The notes: generated from the letters alone by a model not told the origin. 59,472 bases of DNA from Anaerolineales bacterium UBA3940 (GCA_002385675.1 DGDY01000277.1:1-59472), one strand, 5' to 3'. Shown: positions 16,936 through 26,520, numbered from the stretch's first letter. A program made the numbers and translations.

Positions 16936-17798
16936 AGGATGCCTCCTGCACGAGCGGCTGCCGTTTCCAGCGCCCGCCGAAGCAGCGTCATGCTGGCATG
17001 GCGGCGGTAGGCAGCGGTGGAACGCACATCGCTGATAGGTGAGATATCCGCAAGAGCGGCCCGGGCCGCGCGCTCAAAGACCTCGGCTGTGGGCCGCTCG
17101 CCGTTCAGCACAGCTTCGGCGTGCTTGCTTCGGACAGCGGTTGGCGCGACAGAGCCAAAGGCCACACGCGCCCCGGCGATTGTCCCATCAGCCACCAGGC
17201 GCATGAGCACCGCCACACTCACCACTGCGATGTTCATGCCCTTGCGCTTTCCGAGCTTGAAGAAGGCGCTGCCATACGGACCTTCCAGCCGCTGAAACGC
17301 GACACTGTGCAGCACTTCGTCAGGCCGGATAGCCGTCTGCCCCGGGCCAAGCAGCACCTCCGAGAGCGGCAGCACGCGCTCACCTGCGGCGCTCACGAGC
17401 TTAACCTCTGCATTGAGAACCAGCAGCGGCGGGAGCGTGTCACCGGCGGGTGAGGCATTGGCGATGTTGCCGCCCAGTGTGCCCCGATAGCGGGTCTGCG
17501 GGCAGCCGACCGTGCGCGCCGCTTCCAGCAGCACGGGGGCCTCTTCCTGCAGCAGCGGAGATTCGAGCATTTCCGCGTAGGTGGTCAAGGCCCCGATCCG
17601 GATTTCATTATCTTCGGTAGTGATGAAGCGCAGCGCATCGAGCCGGCTAATATCTACCAGCGTGGTTGCCGGGAACATATGACGCTGCAGGCGGGGGATC
17701 ACGTCGGTGCCGCCAGCCACAACACGCCCACCCGTCTGGGCGAGCAGTTGGCAGGCAGCGTCCAGCGTCTTTGGAGAGGCAAAATCGAATTCCTGCAT
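16932..17798 (-). CDS. Xanthine dehydrogenase family, FAD-binding subunit
   Basis: A 288-residue medium subunit (CoxM/XdhB-like). The FAD motifs are AGGTDVIPRL near residue 32 and TVGCPQTRYRGTLGGNIANASPAGD near residues 90-115. The C-terminal CO-dehydrogenase flavoprotein domain follows. Its four-base overlap with the Fe-S gene shows translational coupling. The gene order FAD, Fe-S, Mo is the common one. A Shine-Dalgarno-like GTGAGG lies about 10 bases before the start. Confidence 0.9.
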   Translation of the reverse strand: MQEFDFASPKTLDAACQLLAQTGGRVVAGGTDVIPRLQRHMFPATTLVDISRLDALRFITTEDNEIRIGALTTYAEMLESPLLQEEAPVLLEAARTVGCPQTRYRGTLGGNIANASPAGDTLPPLLVLNAEVKLVSAAGERVLPLSEVLLGPGQTAIRPDEVLHSVAFQRLEGPYGSAFFKLGKRKGMNIAVVSVAVLMRLVADGTIAGARVAFGSVAPTAVRSKHAEAVLNGERPTAEVFERAARAALADISPISDVRSTAAYRRHASMTLLRRALETAAARAGGIL

Positions 17799-17843
17799 GT
17801 GCGTTACCTCACGGTGAGGGGTTGGGTTGAAAAGGAGCTATCA

Positions 17844-19088
17844 TCAGGCCGGTCGGTACCAGCGCACGTCGGTGCGGGTCTCGGTGAGCACCCTGCCCTT
17901 GCGGATGACATACCGCCGATCCGGCTGGCGGCGCAGCGCCTCAACCGCCGAGCGGGCATCCAGCACGATGAGATTCGCCTCAGCCCCGACCTTCAGGCCG
18001 TAATCCGGCAGCGGCCAGAGCCGCGCGGCGTTATAGCGCGGCATGTCAAACGCCGCCTGGATCTCGTGCGGGGCGCTCAGGTGTGCGGCGTGAGCCGTGA
18101 TCACGGCTACCTCAAGCGGGTCCATCTTCCCGTAGGAGTAAAACATGTTCTGCAGGTCGTCCTGCCCGCAGGCCACGTTGACCCCTGCCTCGATAAGCTC
18201 CTTCACCCGGGCGATGCCGCGCGGTTTCGGATGAGGCAACTCGCGCCCTTCCAGCATCAGGTTGATTGGCGCGTTCGTGACCACGCTGATGCCAGCCTCG
18301 CGCACCTTGTCAATCACTCGCTCTGCCAGCGCATCGTCCCACGCCGACATTGCGCAGCAGTGGCTGGCGGTTACCCGGCCCTGCCAGCCCATTTCGATCG
18401 TTTTCTCGGCCAGCAGTTCCAGCGAGTGCCAGTACGGGTCGTCTGTTTCGTCGATGTGCATGTCCACGTCGGCATCGTACGCCTTCGCGATCTCGAATGC
18501 GATCTCGATGTGCCGGGCCGCATCATCCATGTCGCGCTCGCCGTGGGGCATCCCGCCTACCAGGTCGCAGCCCTTCTCCATCGCTGCCCACATCATATCG
18601 ACCGCTTCCGGGTTGCGTGTGAGGCCAAGCTGCGGGAACGCGACAAGCTGCACGTCTATGATGTCGCGGTTGGCTTCCCGCGCCGCCGCCACGCCTTCCA
18701 GAATGCTGAGCTTTGCGATGTGATCGATATCGACATGGCTGCGCAGCCATAACGTGCCATGAGCCACAGCTTCTCGTATCGCCCGTCCGGCCCGCTCAAC
18801 GATGTCATCGACGGTGAGCCGTTTTTTGACCTCCGCGTACAGTTCGATGGCCTCGCGAAGCGTGCCGCTCCGATTGATTGCGCCATCCCAGATCAGCGCG
18901 TTCTCAAGGTGAAAGTGTGACTCGATAAAGGCCGGGGAGATCATGCCGCCGCCGGCATCGAGCACCTGCGCGCCATCAGGCAATCCCTCTGGCTCGATGG
19001 CGACAATGTGGCCATCGGCAATACCAACCTCGACAGGCTCGCCTGACGTATCGAGGATGCCGTTGCGGATCACAAGGTCCAGGTTCAT
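17844..19088 (-). CDS. Cytosine-deaminase-like amidohydrolase
   Basis: A 414-residue amidohydrolase-superfamily enzyme of the CodA branch. Metal-site motifs are HFHLEN (residues ~58-63), HIDETDDPYW, a SHCCAMS segment and GQDDLQNMFYSYGKMDPL. In E. coli CodA the last begins HDD, and here it begins QDD, so the substrate may differ (cytosine, isocytosine or a related ring). A C-terminal composite-domain strand (IVLDARSAVEAL) completes the fold. It lies between the permease genes and the xanthine dehydrogenase genes, which supports deamination of an imported nucleobase. Confidence 0.8.
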   Translation of the reverse strand: MNLDLVIRNGILDTSGEPVEVGIADGHIVAIEPEGLPDGAQVLDAGGGMISPAFIESHFHLENALIWDGAINRSGTLREAIELYAEVKKRLTVDDIVERAGRAIREAVAHGTLWLRSHVDIDHIAKLSILEGVAAAREANRDIIDVQLVAFPQLGLTRNPEAVDMMWAAMEKGCDLVGGMPHGERDMDDAARHIEIAFEIAKAYDADVDMHIDETDDPYWHSLELLAEKTIEMGWQGRVTASHCCAMSAWDDALAERVIDKVREAGISVVTNAPINLMLEGRELPHPKPRGIARVKELIEAGVNVACGQDDLQNMFYSYGKMDPLEVAVITAHAAHLSAPHEIQAAFDMPRYNAARLWPLPDYGLKVGAEANLIVLDARSAVEALRRQPDRRYVIRKGRVLTETRTDVRWYRPA

Positions 19089-19093
19089 CCGCC

Positions 19094-20041
19094 CTACTCC
19101 TCGCCGCTACGTGAGTACGGGACGGCGAACGCACCGGGGAATTCCGCACGGCGCGAGACGCTCACCAGCACGATGATCGTCACGACATAAGGCAGCATCA
19201 GCAGCAGTTCGGATGGAATCGGCGCTTGAAGCGTCTGCAGAGTAAGCTGCAGCGCATGCGCTCCGCCGAACACCAGCGAACCGATGAGCGCGCCAACCGG
19301 GTCCCAGCGGGAAAAGACGACAACCGCAATGGCGATGAAGCCGCGCCCCGCCGTCATACCCGTCCAGAAAAGGCCGAGGTTCGCGAGCGGCAGGTAAGCG
19401 CCGCCGATGCCCGCCAGCGCGCCGCCGATCATCAAGGCGACGTAGCGCAGCACGGCGACGTTCAGCCCGCGGGTATCGACCGCATCAGGTCGCTCGCCGA
19501 CGGCGCGGATCGCCAGCCCGAAGCGGGTGCGGTACAGGATCACCCACGATACCGCCACCAGGATGAGCGCGAGGTAGACGAGCACGTTATGCGAGAAAAA
19601 CACCCGGCCAAGCACCGGGATCTGGCTGAGCAGCGGGATTGGCCGCGTAGGGAACATCGCGATCTGCGGCGGGGTCGAGCGCAGGCCGAAGAACATGCGG
19701 AACAGCAGCGTCGAAAGCCCGCTGCCCAGGATAGTGATACCTATCCCGGCAACAACCTGGTTGACCTTGGCCGTGATGCTCATGAAGCCCATGAGCAGGG
19801 CCATCAGCATCCCTGCAAGCGCCGCCGCTGCAAGCCCAAACCACAGGCTGCCGGTCGCGTAGGTTACGACAAAGCCGACCAGCGCACCGACCAGCATGAT
19901 GCCTTCGAGCCCCAGGTTGAGGATGCCAGCCCGCTCAGTGAACACCTCACCGAGAGCTGCGAAGAGGATCGGCGTCGCCAGCCGCATGGAGGCGGCAAGC
20001 CATCCGACGACTAATGAGAACGTGATGAGTTCGACATTCAT
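19094..20041 (-). CDS. Nucleoside/nucleobase ABC transporter permease (NupQ-like)
   Basis: A 315-residue multi-spanning permease of the branched-chain/BMP-linked family, with the characteristic segment FAALGEVFTERAGILNLGLE, common to YufQ/NupQ proteins. It overlaps the other permease gene by four bases. Together with the second permease, the double ATPase and the BMP lipoprotein it forms a complete importer. The purine/pyrimidine enzymes in the operon indicate nucleoside or nucleobase uptake. Confidence 0.88.
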   Translation of the reverse strand: MNVELITFSLVVGWLAASMRLATPILFAALGEVFTERAGILNLGLEGIMLVGALVGFVVTYATGSLWFGLAAAALAGMLMALLMGFMSITAKVNQVVAGIGITILGSGLSTLLFRMFFGLRSTPPQIAMFPTRPIPLLSQIPVLGRVFFSHNVLVYLALILVAVSWVILYRTRFGLAIRAVGERPDAVDTRGLNVAVLRYVALMIGGALAGIGGAYLPLANLGLFWTGMTAGRGFIAIAVVVFSRWDPVGALIGSLVFGGAHALQLTLQTLQAPIPSELLLMLPYVVTIIVLVSVSRRAEFPGAFAVPYSRSGEE

Positions 20042-21117
20042 GATGCGGAAGCCTTTTTAAAGAAGTAAGTGCGAGCCAGGATGAGGAGGATGATCGCACC
20101 CTGGATCACATCGACCAGCGCAAAAGGCACACCTGCGTTTCGCTCCATCGCGTTGCCGCCAACGACGAGCGCGCCGAACAGCAGCGACGAGACCAGCATA
20201 CCCAGCGGGTGCAGCTCACCGAGCAGCGCAACGACGATGCCAAGATTGCCCAGCCCGCGAGCGATCTCCTCAATCAGCCGGAAGTGCAACCCGAAGATCT
20301 CGCCCCAGCCAGCCATGCCGACGAGCGCCCCGCTTAAGGCTGTCACCAGCACGAACGTGCCGCCCACACTCAGCCCGATCTGCTTGGCTACCCGGCGGCT
20401 TGCACCCACAATCTCCGTGCGGAAGCCAATCGTACTGCGCCAGAACACCATCGCGCCGGCGACCAGCAGCAGCGCCAGCACAAACGCCAGATTCAGGCGG
20501 GTGCCGGGGATCAGGCGCGGCAGCTCCAGCGACTCCTTGATCAGCGCCGACTGTGGGAAGTTGAAGCCGTTCGGGTCCATGAGCGGCCCGCGCACCAGAA
20601 AGCCCAGCAGGTACACCGCGATGTAGTTCAGCATCGAAGTCGTGATGACTTCGTTAGCCTGCATCTTGGCTTTGAGTATGCCTGCAATGCCTCCCCAGAC
20701 CGCTCCCCCGATTGCCCCGGCAATCAGCGAGAGAACCAGCAGCAATGGAGCAGGCAGGCTGGAGAAAGTGAGCGCCACCCACGTCGAGGTAATCGCGCCC
20801 AGGATGAGCTGTCCCTCTGCGCCAATGTTCCACACCTGCGCCCGGAAGCAAATCGACACCGAGACGGCGATGATCAGAAGCGGCGTGGCCTTGACGAGGG
20901 TTTCAGCGAAGCGGTCAACGGTGCCAAACGCGCCGTAAAACAGGCTGCGGTATGCGGTCAGCGGGTTGGTGCCGCTGACCAGGAGCAGCAGCGCACCAAT
21001 GAGCATGGCCAGCACAACCGACAGCACCGCCTGGAAGACTCGTCCGCCCAGCTTGCGCCAGTCGATACGCGGCTTGGCGCGTTCGGGTTTGGGGATCGGT
21101 TTCGTCGTTGTTGTCAT
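20038..21117 (-). CDS. Nucleoside/nucleobase ABC transporter permease (NupP-like)
   Basis: A 359-residue permease. A cytoplasmic N terminus with basic residues is followed by 8-10 hydrophobic helices. Family segments include CFRAQVWNIGAEGQLILGAI and ANEVITTSMLNYIAVYLL. It pairs with the NupQ-like permease. The start ATG overlaps the ATPase gene end by one base, as expected in an operon. No substrate-specific residue can be read. Confidence 0.88.
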   Translation of the reverse strand: MTTTTKPIPKPERAKPRIDWRKLGGRVFQAVLSVVLAMLIGALLLLVSGTNPLTAYRSLFYGAFGTVDRFAETLVKATPLLIIAVSVSICFRAQVWNIGAEGQLILGAITSTWVALTFSSLPAPLLLVLSLIAGAIGGAVWGGIAGILKAKMQANEVITTSMLNYIAVYLLGFLVRGPLMDPNGFNFPQSALIKESLELPRLIPGTRLNLAFVLALLLVAGAMVFWRSTIGFRTEIVGASRRVAKQIGLSVGGTFVLVTALSGALVGMAGWGEIFGLHFRLIEEIARGLGNLGIVVALLGELHPLGMLVSSLLFGALVVGGNAMERNAGVPFALVDVIQGAIILLILARTYFFKKASAS

Positions 21118-22703
21118 CAGGATATCGCCCCCTGCTTTTCAATGCTGGCCAACGGCGTGCCCGCCATCATCAGGCCAAGCGTCTGGACGTCCGCGTGCTG
21201 GCGTTCGAGCACACCCATCGACTGCCCGTTGCACATCACCAGGATGCGATCGCTCAGCAGCAGGATCTCGTCGAGGTCCGCCGAGAGCAGCAGGATGGCG
21301 GCGCCCCGCTCGCGTTCTGCCAGCAGCCGTTCGTGCACATAGGCCGCCGCCCCGATATCCAGGCCGCGGGTCGGTTTGTTGGCGATGATCACGCTGGGCG
21401 ACTGGCTGAGCTCCCTGGCCAGAATCAGCTTCTGCTGGTTGCCACCGGAGAGCTTCGCCGCCGCGACGTGTGGCCCGGGTGTACGCACGTCAAACTGCTC
21501 GATCAGGTTCTTCGTGAACTCGTCAATCGCATCGAAGTTCAGCAGCCCGCGCCGTGAGAACGGTTCTCGCTCGAACAGTTTGATGACGGCATTGCGGCTG
21601 AGATCGAAATTGAGGATCAGACCGTCCTTTTGCCGGTCGTCACTGATATAGGCCACATTGTGTGCGATGGTGTCGCGCACGTCCCAGCGGGTTGCGTCCT
21701 TCCCGTTGAGCCGGATTTGCCCGCTCTGCACCGGGCGCAGCCGCACGATTGCCTCGACAAGCTCGTGCTGCCCGTTGCCATCAACACCCGCGATGCCGAG
21801 GATCTCCCCCCTGTGCACGGTCAGGTCGACGCCACGGACGGCAGGCAGGTTGCGGTCGTCATTGACGTGGAGGTCTGTCACTTCTATGACCGCCTGGGCC
21901 CCGTTTGCGATCTTCTCTGCCGCCAGCGAGGCGTCTTCAGCCCCGGCCAGGGCGAGGACCACCGCCGCCTGCTCCGAGCGCAGCCCGCTGAGTTCGCGCC
22001 CGATCATCTCCCGTGCGAGTTCCTGTTTCGTCGTTTCACGGGTGAGCGACGAGAAGACGACGCGCCCGCCACGGAGCACGGTGACCCGATCGGTCACCTT
22101 CATCACCTCTTCCAGCTTGTGGCTGATGAAGACAATCGTCTTCCCCTGGCGGGCCATCTCGCGAAGAATAACGCCCAGGTTATCCGCTTCCTGCGGGGTG
22201 AGCACAGCGGTCGGCTCATCGAGGATGAGCACCTGCGCGCCGCGATACAGGCTGCTCAGGATCTCGACGCGCTGCTGCTCGCCGACAGAGAGTTCCTGCA
22301 CACGTGCATCGAGATCGACTTCAAGCCCGTACTGCTCGGCGACTTTCGCGATCTCTCGCTGCACCTTCTTCATATCAATGAAGAGGCTGCCCCGCAGCCC
22401 GAGAATGATGTTCTCGGCAACCGTGAAGGGGGCTACCAGCTTGAAATGCTGGTGGATCATGCCAATTCCGAGGTTGATGGCGTCAGCAGGAGAGTGGATG
22501 GAGACAGGTCGTTCGTTAAGCAGGATCTGGCCTTCGTCCGGCTGGTAAAGGCCAAAAAGGATGTTCATTAGCGTTGTCTTACCAGCGCCGTTCTCGCCGA
22601 GCAGGCCGTGGACTTCACCCTCGTACAGGTCGAGGTCCACTGAATCATTCGCCACGACGCCCGGAAAGCGCTTGGTAATCCCGCGCATCTGTACAGAAGT
22701 CAT
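21117..22703 (-). CDS. ABC transporter double ATPase (NupO/sugar-type)
   Basis: A 528-residue protein with two ATPase halves. The first half has Walker A GENGAGKTTLMNILFG, signature LSVGEQQRVEIL and Walker B VLILDEPTAVLTPQEADN. The second half has the degenerate Walker A GVDGNGQHELVEAI, signature LSGGNQQKLILARE and Walker B IIANKPTRGLDIGA. The degenerate second site is normal for the sugar/nucleoside subclass. A Shine-Dalgarno-like AGAGG precedes the start. Confidence 0.92.
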   Translation of the reverse strand: MTSVQMRGITKRFPGVVANDSVDLDLYEGEVHGLLGENGAGKTTLMNILFGLYQPDEGQILLNERPVSIHSPADAINLGIGMIHQHFKLVAPFTVAENIILGLRGSLFIDMKKVQREIAKVAEQYGLEVDLDARVQELSVGEQQRVEILSSLYRGAQVLILDEPTAVLTPQEADNLGVILREMARQGKTIVFISHKLEEVMKVTDRVTVLRGGRVVFSSLTRETTKQELAREMIGRELSGLRSEQAAVVLALAGAEDASLAAEKIANGAQAVIEVTDLHVNDDRNLPAVRGVDLTVHRGEILGIAGVDGNGQHELVEAIVRLRPVQSGQIRLNGKDATRWDVRDTIAHNVAYISDDRQKDGLILNFDLSRNAVIKLFEREPFSRRGLLNFDAIDEFTKNLIEQFDVRTPGPHVAAAKLSGGNQQKLILARELSQSPSVIIANKPTRGLDIGAAAYVHERLLAERERGAAILLLSADLDEILLLSDRILVMCNGQSMGVLERQHADVQTLGLMMAGTPLASIEKQGAIS

Positions 22704-22723
22704 GGGTACCTCTACGGATCTCT

Positions 22724-22755
22724 ACCGGGAGCAGGAGTGGCTTCCTGCTCCCGGT
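22724..22755 (-). promoter_or_regulatory. 13-bp intra-operon hairpin after the binding-protein gene
   Basis: ACCGGGAGCAGGA and TCCTGCTCCCGGT pair perfectly around a six-base loop, without a T-run. Located between the BMP lipoprotein gene and the ATPase gene, it fits the common arrangement that stabilises the binding-protein mRNA and lowers expression of the membrane components. Confidence 0.65.
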
Positions 22756-22829
22756 CAGTTGCCTTGCGAACGGCAGGCGGGTGATCAGCTTGCGCAAGAT
22801 TCTTCCCTTCTGGAGAAGGTTCTTGCCGC

Positions 22830-23900
22830 CTAGCTCCCTTCAATGGTGTAGGAGTCGAGATCGCCCAGGTCGAGCGAGCCATCCTTGAAGCCCGCGATAG
22901 CGGCATCAACCGCCTCGCGCATCTCGTCTGTCACCAGGTCAGACAGTGCATCGTTCCACTCAACGGCGACGCCGCCATTAGCGAACTCGATCCAGTAGTA
23001 CTTGTTGCCGAAGTTGCCAGCCGCCGTCTCTTCGATCATCTGTTTGTAAGCGGCAGACCAGTCGTACACGAAGTTTGCGAGCACGTTGTTCGGCGCAAGC
23101 TCCGTCTGGTTGGCAACGTTGCCCATGCAGATCACGCCCTGCTCCTGGCAGGCCCCGATTACCGCGATGCCCACGCCATCGCCCGTCTGCCACAGGCGGT
23201 CAGCACCGGCTTCGATCTGGCTGAGCGCCGCTTCCTTGGCACCGGCCAGGTCGTTGAAGTCGCCAACGAAGGTCGTGAGCGCCGTCACATCGGGGTTGAC
23301 AGACTCTGCGCCGAGGATGAACGCCACATGACCGCGATGGATCTCAGACACGTCCACACCACCGACCGACCCGACGATGTTGCTCTCGGTCCCCAGACCG
23401 GCCAGGATGCCCATCACGTAGCCGCCCTGCTCCAGCTTCACGTCATAAACACCGACGTTCGGGGCCATCTTGAAGCCCGTGCCGATGGCGAAGTTGACGT
23501 CAGGGTAATCCTCGGCAACCTTGATGATCGGCTCCTGGAACTGGAAACCATGCCCCACGACGAGATCGTAGCCCTGCTGGGCATAGTCGATGAGCGCAGG
23601 CTCGATGTCAACCGGGTCGTAGACCTGCTCGACGACCGTCAGCTCGACGGGCACACTCGCGGCCTCGACAGCGCGGTTCATTCCGTCGAAGGCGGCCTGG
23701 TTCCAGGAGACGTCGTCAGCACGCCCCGGCAGGATGAGTGCCACGCGGACGACATCACCCTCTGCAGCGCTCTCTTCCGGTTCTTCCGCAGCCGGTTCCT
23801 CAGCCGCGGGCTCTTCAGGAGTCGCCGGAGTGCAGGCGGCCAACACCGCCATGAGCAGCGCTGCGACAAGCAACAGGTTCAGGAGTTTGCGAGCCTTCAT
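22830..23900 (-). CDS. BMP-family nucleoside-binding lipoprotein
   Basis: A 356-residue extracellular binding protein for the ABC importer. A signal peptide ends in a lipobox (LMAVLAAC), followed by an acidic Glu/Ala/Pro-rich tether and the PnrA/Med (BMP) fold: RVALILPGRADDVSWNQAAFDGM, YDLVVGHGFQFQEPIIKVAEDYP and IGACQEQGVICMGN. The ATG at 23900 is preferred over 23912 because GGAG lies about seven bases upstream. BMP proteins bind purine or pyrimidine nucleosides, consistent with the operon. Confidence 0.9.
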   Translation of the reverse strand: MKARKLLNLLLVAALLMAVLAACTPATPEEPAAEEPAAEEPEESAAEGDVVRVALILPGRADDVSWNQAAFDGMNRAVEAASVPVELTVVEQVYDPVDIEPALIDYAQQGYDLVVGHGFQFQEPIIKVAEDYPDVNFAIGTGFKMAPNVGVYDVKLEQGGYVMGILAGLGTESNIVGSVGGVDVSEIHRGHVAFILGAESVNPDVTALTTFVGDFNDLAGAKEAALSQIEAGADRLWQTGDGVGIAVIGACQEQGVICMGNVANQTELAPNNVLANFVYDWSAAYKQMIEETAAGNFGNKYYWIEFANGGVAVEWNDALSDLVTDEMREAVDAAIAGFKDGSLDLGDLDSYTIEGS

Positions 23901-23979
23901 GAGATTCTCCATCCTTTATGTTTCACTAGATACGACATGCTGGGGTTACGGCACACTGGTTAATGCGGTCTTCCCTCCT

Positions 23980-25737
23980 TTACTCAAGGAATCCGCTGAT
24001 CAGAGCGTGTTGCCGAACGTCGACCAGGCCTTTGTCGGTCAGTCCCAGTTCAGGCACTGTAGGCAGAGAGATGAAAGAAATCGTCATGAACGGCGCAGGG
24101 AGGCTGCCGCCGAGTTCGTGCGAGATGGCTGTGATCCGGTTCAACTCGGCGATGACTTCGCGTACCGGTTTGTCGCTCATCAGGCCACCGAGAGGCAGCG
24201 GCAACGCGCCGAGCAGTTCGCCATCGGCGGCAATCGCCAGCCCGCCCTGCATCTCTTCAATGGCTCGCACACAGGCCGCCATGTCCTCATCGTTCGTGCC
24301 GACGACGATGATATTGTGGTGATCATGTGCGACGGAGGATGCCAGCGCCCCGCGCTTGAGGCCAAAGCCCTTCACAAACGCGAGGCCGATATTCCCGTTC
24401 TTGCCGTAGCGCTCAACAACAGCCAGCTTGAGCACATCCTGCTCGGGGTCCGGCATCACACAGCCATCGACGACCTGCAGTGTTGCCTGTCCGATTTCGT
24501 TAATGATCTGATCCGGGTAGAGTTCAATAACCCGTACTTTGGCGCTTGACCCGTTTGGCGCCTTGATTGCGAAATCTGCCGCCTGCTTACCCCTTGTCAC
24601 CGTCACGGTGTGGCGGAACCACTCGGGGTACTCACCGGGGGGCAGGTCAATCACCATCTTGCCATCCTGAGCCACGAGCTGCCCTTTGAAGAAAACATGC
24701 GTCGGCTCCACCCGCTCGAGGCTGTCCATGAGCACAACATCGGCCCAGCGCCCCGGCGACAGGCTGCCCAGCATGTGATCGACGCGGAAGTGCACCGCCG
24801 CGTTGATGGTGGCCATCTGGATCGCCGTGATAGGCGGCAGGCCAAGCTCGATGGCCCGGTTGATCATGAAGTCGATGTGCCCCTCTTCGAGGATGTCGTC
24901 AGGGTGCTTGTCGTCGGTGCAGAACATCATGTGCCGCGTGTCGATACCCGACGCGACAACCCCGGTGATGATCGGCACAAGATTGCGCTCCGTGCTGCCT
25001 TCGCGCACAAAGATCGGCAAGCCGAGGCGCAGCCGCGCGAAGGCTTCTTCATAATCCACGCACTCGTGATCATCCGAGAGCCCGCCGCATACGTAGGCCT
25101 CAAGTTCCCGCCCCGCAAGCCCCGCAGCGTGCCCGTTGGCGATCTTTCCCAGTTCGTGCGCCGCTTCGACCTTGGCGAGGTATTCATCGCGCAGGCCGAG
25201 CACCTTCGAGGGATCAAGCTCGCCCAGGCTGATGCAGTGCGGCCACTTCAGGATTTCGCGCACCGCCTCGACGCCAAGCTCGCCGCCGGTGGTTTCCAAC
25301 CCCGGCGCCGTCGGCACGCGGGAGGAAACCTCGATCATCAGATGGTATGGGAGCTGCTCACGCATCCCTAGCAGCGCCTGCAAACCCTCGTAACCGCCGA
25401 CATTGGCGCTCTCCATAGGGTCCGCAAGCATGACGGTCGTGCCACGCGGAACGATGAGTTCGGCCAGGTTCTCCGGCGTGACCAGCGACGAGTCGAGGTG
25501 GACGTGTGAGTCGATGAAACCCGGCACGGCATAGCGACCACCCCCATCGAAGCGCTCCACCGCCTCCAATCCCGCGGCATCCAGCGTCACAATGCGGCCA
25601 TTCAAGATACCGAGAGAGCCGTCTTCCACCTGCCCGGTATAAACATTGACGATACGCAAATTGTCGATAGCCAGGTCGAGCGGGCGCTGGCCCAGCGCCG
25701 CTTCGATCAGAGGTCGTCGTGGTGGAGAGAGGTGCAT
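23980..25737 (-). CDS. ade: Adenine deaminase
   Basis: A 585-residue amidohydrolase of the Ade family, which converts adenine to hypoxanthine. The metal motif is GFIDSHVHLDSSLVTPENLAELI, with further His/Asp in HMMFCTDDKHPDD. The adenine-deaminase-specific C-terminal domain is present (ASSVAHDHHNIIVVGTND, then GGLAIAADGELLGALPLPLGGLMS). Length is typical. Its product hypoxanthine is a substrate for the xanthine dehydrogenase encoded downstream in the same operon. Confidence 0.9.
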   Translation of the reverse strand: MHLSPPRRPLIEAALGQRPLDLAIDNLRIVNVYTGQVEDGSLGILNGRIVTLDAAGLEAVERFDGGGRYAVPGFIDSHVHLDSSLVTPENLAELIVPRGTTVMLADPMESANVGGYEGLQALLGMREQLPYHLMIEVSSRVPTAPGLETTGGELGVEAVREILKWPHCISLGELDPSKVLGLRDEYLAKVEAAHELGKIANGHAAGLAGRELEAYVCGGLSDDHECVDYEEAFARLRLGLPIFVREGSTERNLVPIITGVVASGIDTRHMMFCTDDKHPDDILEEGHIDFMINRAIELGLPPITAIQMATINAAVHFRVDHMLGSLSPGRWADVVLMDSLERVEPTHVFFKGQLVAQDGKMVIDLPPGEYPEWFRHTVTVTRGKQAADFAIKAPNGSSAKVRVIELYPDQIINEIGQATLQVVDGCVMPDPEQDVLKLAVVERYGKNGNIGLAFVKGFGLKRGALASSVAHDHHNIIVVGTNDEDMAACVRAIEEMQGGLAIAADGELLGALPLPLGGLMSDKPVREVIAELNRITAISHELGGSLPAPFMTISFISLPTVPELGLTDKGLVDVRQHALISGFLE

Positions 25738-25752
25738 GGCACGTCCTTTTAG

Positions 25753-26520
25753 CTAGACTTTCTTACGCAGAACCGAAAAACGAATGAACTGGTCTTTGTA
25801 ATACACGCGGGAAAAGAGGATGGGGAGGTTAAGGGAGTTGAAGCTGACTTCTTCAAGGCGGATCAACGGCTTACAGGGGTCAACTTCCAGGAGGCGGGTA
25901 AGCTCCTCTTCCGCAATTTCCGGGATGATCTCCGCCCATACGTTAACGACGCTCTCGTTACAGTGAGTCTTGAGAAAGTCGAAAATGGGGCGCTGCAGTT
26001 CTTCCTCTGTGTACGGAGATTGGATTAGCCTCTCGGGGATGACGTCGATGCAGTAGATGGCGGGTTGGTCGTCGGCGAGGAAGAGTTTCTTTACGAATAA
26101 CGCGGGGGTGTCGGTGTCGGTATCAAGCAGAGAGGCTATGTCCGGCGGCAGGGGTTCGATCTCCGCTTGTACAAGCTGGATGCTCGCATCGAAGCCAGCC
26201 TGCCGCAGCAGTTCCGAGAATTCCAGCGCTGCCTCGATGCGTGCTTGAATGCGCAGCGCATGTTTGTTTACATAGGTGCCTGAGCCGTGTCGTCGGAATA
26301 TCATGCCCTCGCGTTCGAGCATCGCGAGCGCTTCGCGAATCGTCCCACGGCTTACACCGAACTGCGCGGCCAGCTCAGGCTCCGAAGGCAAACGCCCTCC
26401 GGTAATGTACTCGCTGCGCTGCAGCAGCTTACGAAGGGACTTCGCCACCTGTATGGCCAGCGGAGCGGGGCGATTAAGTTGCACGGCGGTTTGCCTTGTC
26501 CCAACAAACTTGTCAGACAA
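25753..26520 (-). CDS. GntR/HutC-family transcriptional regulator
   Basis: A 255-residue regulator. A GntR winged helix spans residues ~20-90 (GGRLPSEPELAAQFGVSRGTIREALAMLEREGMI, then HGSGTYV), followed by a UTRA effector domain (ALFVKKLFLADDQPAIYCIDVIPERL). It heads the nucleobase operon with 15 bases to adenine deaminase. The TTG at 26520 is the longest option and overlaps a palindrome; a GTG at 26481 is a possible alternative start. The likely effector is a nucleobase or derivative. Confidence 0.85.
   Translation of the reverse strand: MSDKFVGTRQTAVQLNRPAPLAIQVAKSLRKLLQRSEYITGGRLPSEPELAAQFGVSRGTIREALAMLEREGMIFRRHGSGTYVNKHALRIQARIEAALEFSELLRQAGFDASIQLVQAEIEPLPPDIASLLDTDTDTPALFVKKLFLADDQPAIYCIDVIPERLIQSPYTEEELQRPIFDFLKTHCNESVVNVWAEIIPEIAEEELTRLLEVDPCKPLIRLEEVSFNSLNLPILFSRVYYKDQFIRFSVLRKKV
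26510..26520. promoter_or_regulatory. GntR-type operator palindrome TTGTCAGACAA
   Basis: A perfect 11-bp inverted repeat (TTGTC-A-GACAA) fits the GT-N-AC core of GntR/FadR-type operators. It overlaps the proposed start of the GntR gene, where bound repressor would block its own operon. The remaining 125 bases up to the divergent gene at 26646 are AT-richer and presumably hold both promoters. Confidence 0.5.
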
